This document shows positions 6,223-7,222 of a stretch of DNA of 7,222 bases, piece after piece. Made by a program: the position numbers and the translations under genes. The DNA is from Planctomycetota bacterium (lineage in GTDB: Bacteria; Planctomycetota; Phycisphaerae; Phycisphaerales; SM1A02). Numbering within the stretch: the stretch's first letter is position 1; each line of letters opens with the position of its first letter. The DNA lies in the NCBI GenBank assembly GCA_014381385.1, contig JACNLR010000021.1, positions 1-7,222 on the forward strand, given 5' to 3'. The notes under the pieces were generated by a model. The model had not been told where the DNA came from, ran no database searches, and worked only from the letters and a program-made list of their open reading frames with translations.

Positions 6223-7222
6223 ACGCTTTGACTACACGTGCAGAGCACTTTTTGTAGTCAGGTTGTTTTGATATTGGACACGTTGCATCAAGCGTGAGTT
6301 CATTAACAAGTTTTGTTTCGTCGAAAAAGGGAATAAAAATGGATCCTTTTGGCGGTTCGCCACGACCTCCTACCCAAACTGGCAATTTCATGTCGCCTCG
6401 CCTTGTGCTGATTGACACAGTGTCGCCACTGCGCACACCGAGAGTCATAGCATCTATGCGATTTAGTTCAACGTACGCTTTGGGCATTGCTCGATGAAGT
6501 TGCGATATGCGTTTTGTCATCGTTCCAGTATGCCAATGCTCTAGCACTCTCCCCGTGCAAAGCCACATCGGATATTCGCTATCAGGCATTTCTGGCGGAT
6601 CAACATAGGGTTGTGACCAAATTTGTGCACGGCCATCTTTTGTCGTGGAGTGATAGAACTCGATATCTTTCCCTTTTGCAACAAACGGGTCGTCGAATTC
6701 TGAAAATCTGAATCGCGTTTCGCGCCATGAACCGTCTGGTTGTTCCACAACAGGCCATCGCAATCCTCTTGCTTTGACAAGTTCATCGTAGGGTGCGACA
6801 TTTTTATGTTTCGCATGTGTAAACGGGCGGTATTCTTCATAGAAGAAACGATCCACATTTATGTCGTAGAATCGTTCCCACTCCCATGCTGGAAATTCTT
6901 TGCCGGTATCGTCGAGTACGGTGAACAAGAAATTTCCATTTTTGTCTGTCATCCCATTGAAATCACGGTTGTGTAATTCCTTTGCAACGGCAACGACTTG
7001 CCAGACGTCATCTCGAGCATCGCCAGGAGGGTCAACTTGTTTGAACCATTGTTGCGTTCGACGTTCGGAGTTTCCGAAGACGCCATTTTTTTCGACCCAC
7101 ATTGATGATGGAAGTACGAGGTCAGCGAGTTTTGTCGTCGCAGTTGGATACACATCCGAAACAATGAGGAATTTGTCTTTTAAACCATCCTTAGCATTAA
7201 AAAGTTTGTGAAGGTTAGGAAG
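6221..7222 (-). CDS. napA: periplasmic nitrate reductase catalytic subunit NapA, C-terminal part
   Basis: The reading frame is open to the window edge and the 5' end lies outside; 333 residues are visible, roughly the last 40 percent of a NapA of about 830 residues. NapA reduces nitrate to nitrite in the periplasm using a bis-MGD molybdenum cofactor and one 4Fe-4S cluster; the cluster and the molybdenum-ligand cysteine would be in the missing part. Counting visible residues, SSMWVEKNGVFGNSERRTQ (39-57), ARGLRWPVVE (151-160), CTGRVLEHWHTGTMT (222-236) and LTLDATCPISKQPDYKKC (309-326) match E. coli NapA closely. The last two lie in the molybdopterin-dinucleotide-binding domain. VSDVYPTATTKLADLVLP fits NapA rather than assimilatory or membrane-bound enzymes. 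A GTG at 7153 is an internal valine, not a start. napB follows 11 bases after the stop. The visible part shows no frameshift. Confidence 0.95.
   Translation of the reverse strand, partial: LPNLHKLFNAKDGLKDKFLIVSDVYPTATTKLADLVLPSSMWVEKNGVFGNSERRTQQWFKQVDPPGDARDDVWQVVAVAKELHNRDFNGMTDKNGNFLFTVLDDTGKEFPAWEWERFYDINVDRFFYEEYRPFTHAKHKNVAPYDELVKARGLRWPVVEQPDGSWRETRFRFSEFDDPFVAKGKDIEFYHSTTKDGRAQIWSQPYVDPPEMPDSEYPMWLCTGRVLEHWHTGTMTKRISQLHRAMPKAYVELNRIDAMTLGVRSGDTVSISTRRGDMKLPVWVGGRGEPPKGSIFIPFFDETKLVNELTLDATCPISKQPDYKKCSARVVKA

Noticed and set aside
6210..6248. Thirteen-residue N-terminal extension of napB
   Set aside because: It lies inside napA coding sequence, would put polar residues before the signal peptide, and ignores the good ribosome binding site before 6209.
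7151..7153. GTG as the start of the napA-like gene
   Set aside because: The frame continues upstream to the window edge with NapA-like sequence (KDKFLIVSD), so this codon is an internal valine.

Overview
The window looks like chromosomal DNA from a Gram-negative bacterium that can use nitrate, or carries the enzyme for it, in the periplasm. The evidence is the C-terminal part of a periplasmic nitrate reductase (NapA), a secreted multihaem NapB-type cytochrome, and a NapF/NapG-type ferredoxin. Base composition is moderately AT-rich and Shine-Dalgarno motifs are mostly weak. The Nap gene set, with one soluble ferredoxin and an enlarged NapB, would fit an environmental lineage such as Planctomycetes or a relative. 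That placement is a guess. No tRNA, rRNA, CRISPR array or insertion sequence was seen.

Layout. (1) Positions 1-56 may hold the last codons of a plus-strand gene. They run into a near-perfect 49-base palindrome (57-105) built from four 12-base units. (2) Minus strand, 4848 to 104: a two-gene unit. A sodium/solute symporter (SSS family) is followed after 41 bases by a 994-residue fusion of a hydroxylysine-kinase-like APH kinase, an M23-type zinc peptidase domain, and a class-III PLP enzyme resembling the AGXT2L/ETNPPL/PHYKPL ammonia-phospho-lyases. (3) A 98-base divergent intergenic region. (4) Plus strand, 4947-5552: a NapF/NapG-type protein with four 4Fe-4S motifs. (5) Minus strand, window end to 5586: napA (5' end missing) followed by a four-haem NapB-like cytochrome. 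The two are tightly spaced, and the napB ribosome binding site overlaps the napA stop codon.

How the genes may work together. The symporter and fusion protein read as an uptake-and-breakdown module: import a hydroxylated amine or amino acid (possibly in peptide form), phosphorylate it, then eliminate phosphate and ammonia with PLP. The linked kinase and phospholyase make this chemistry a reasonable inference, but the exact substrate is unknown. The nap genes form a separate respiratory or redox-balancing module. NapA reduces nitrate, the NapB-like cytochrome supplies electrons, and the NapF-like protein probably helps NapA maturation in the cytoplasm. Nothing in the sequence ties the two modules together functionally.

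The most interesting points are the three-domain fusion with an apparently intact M23 site in a protein lacking a signal peptide, the internally duplicated tetrahaem NapB, and the unusual repeat hairpin at the left edge.
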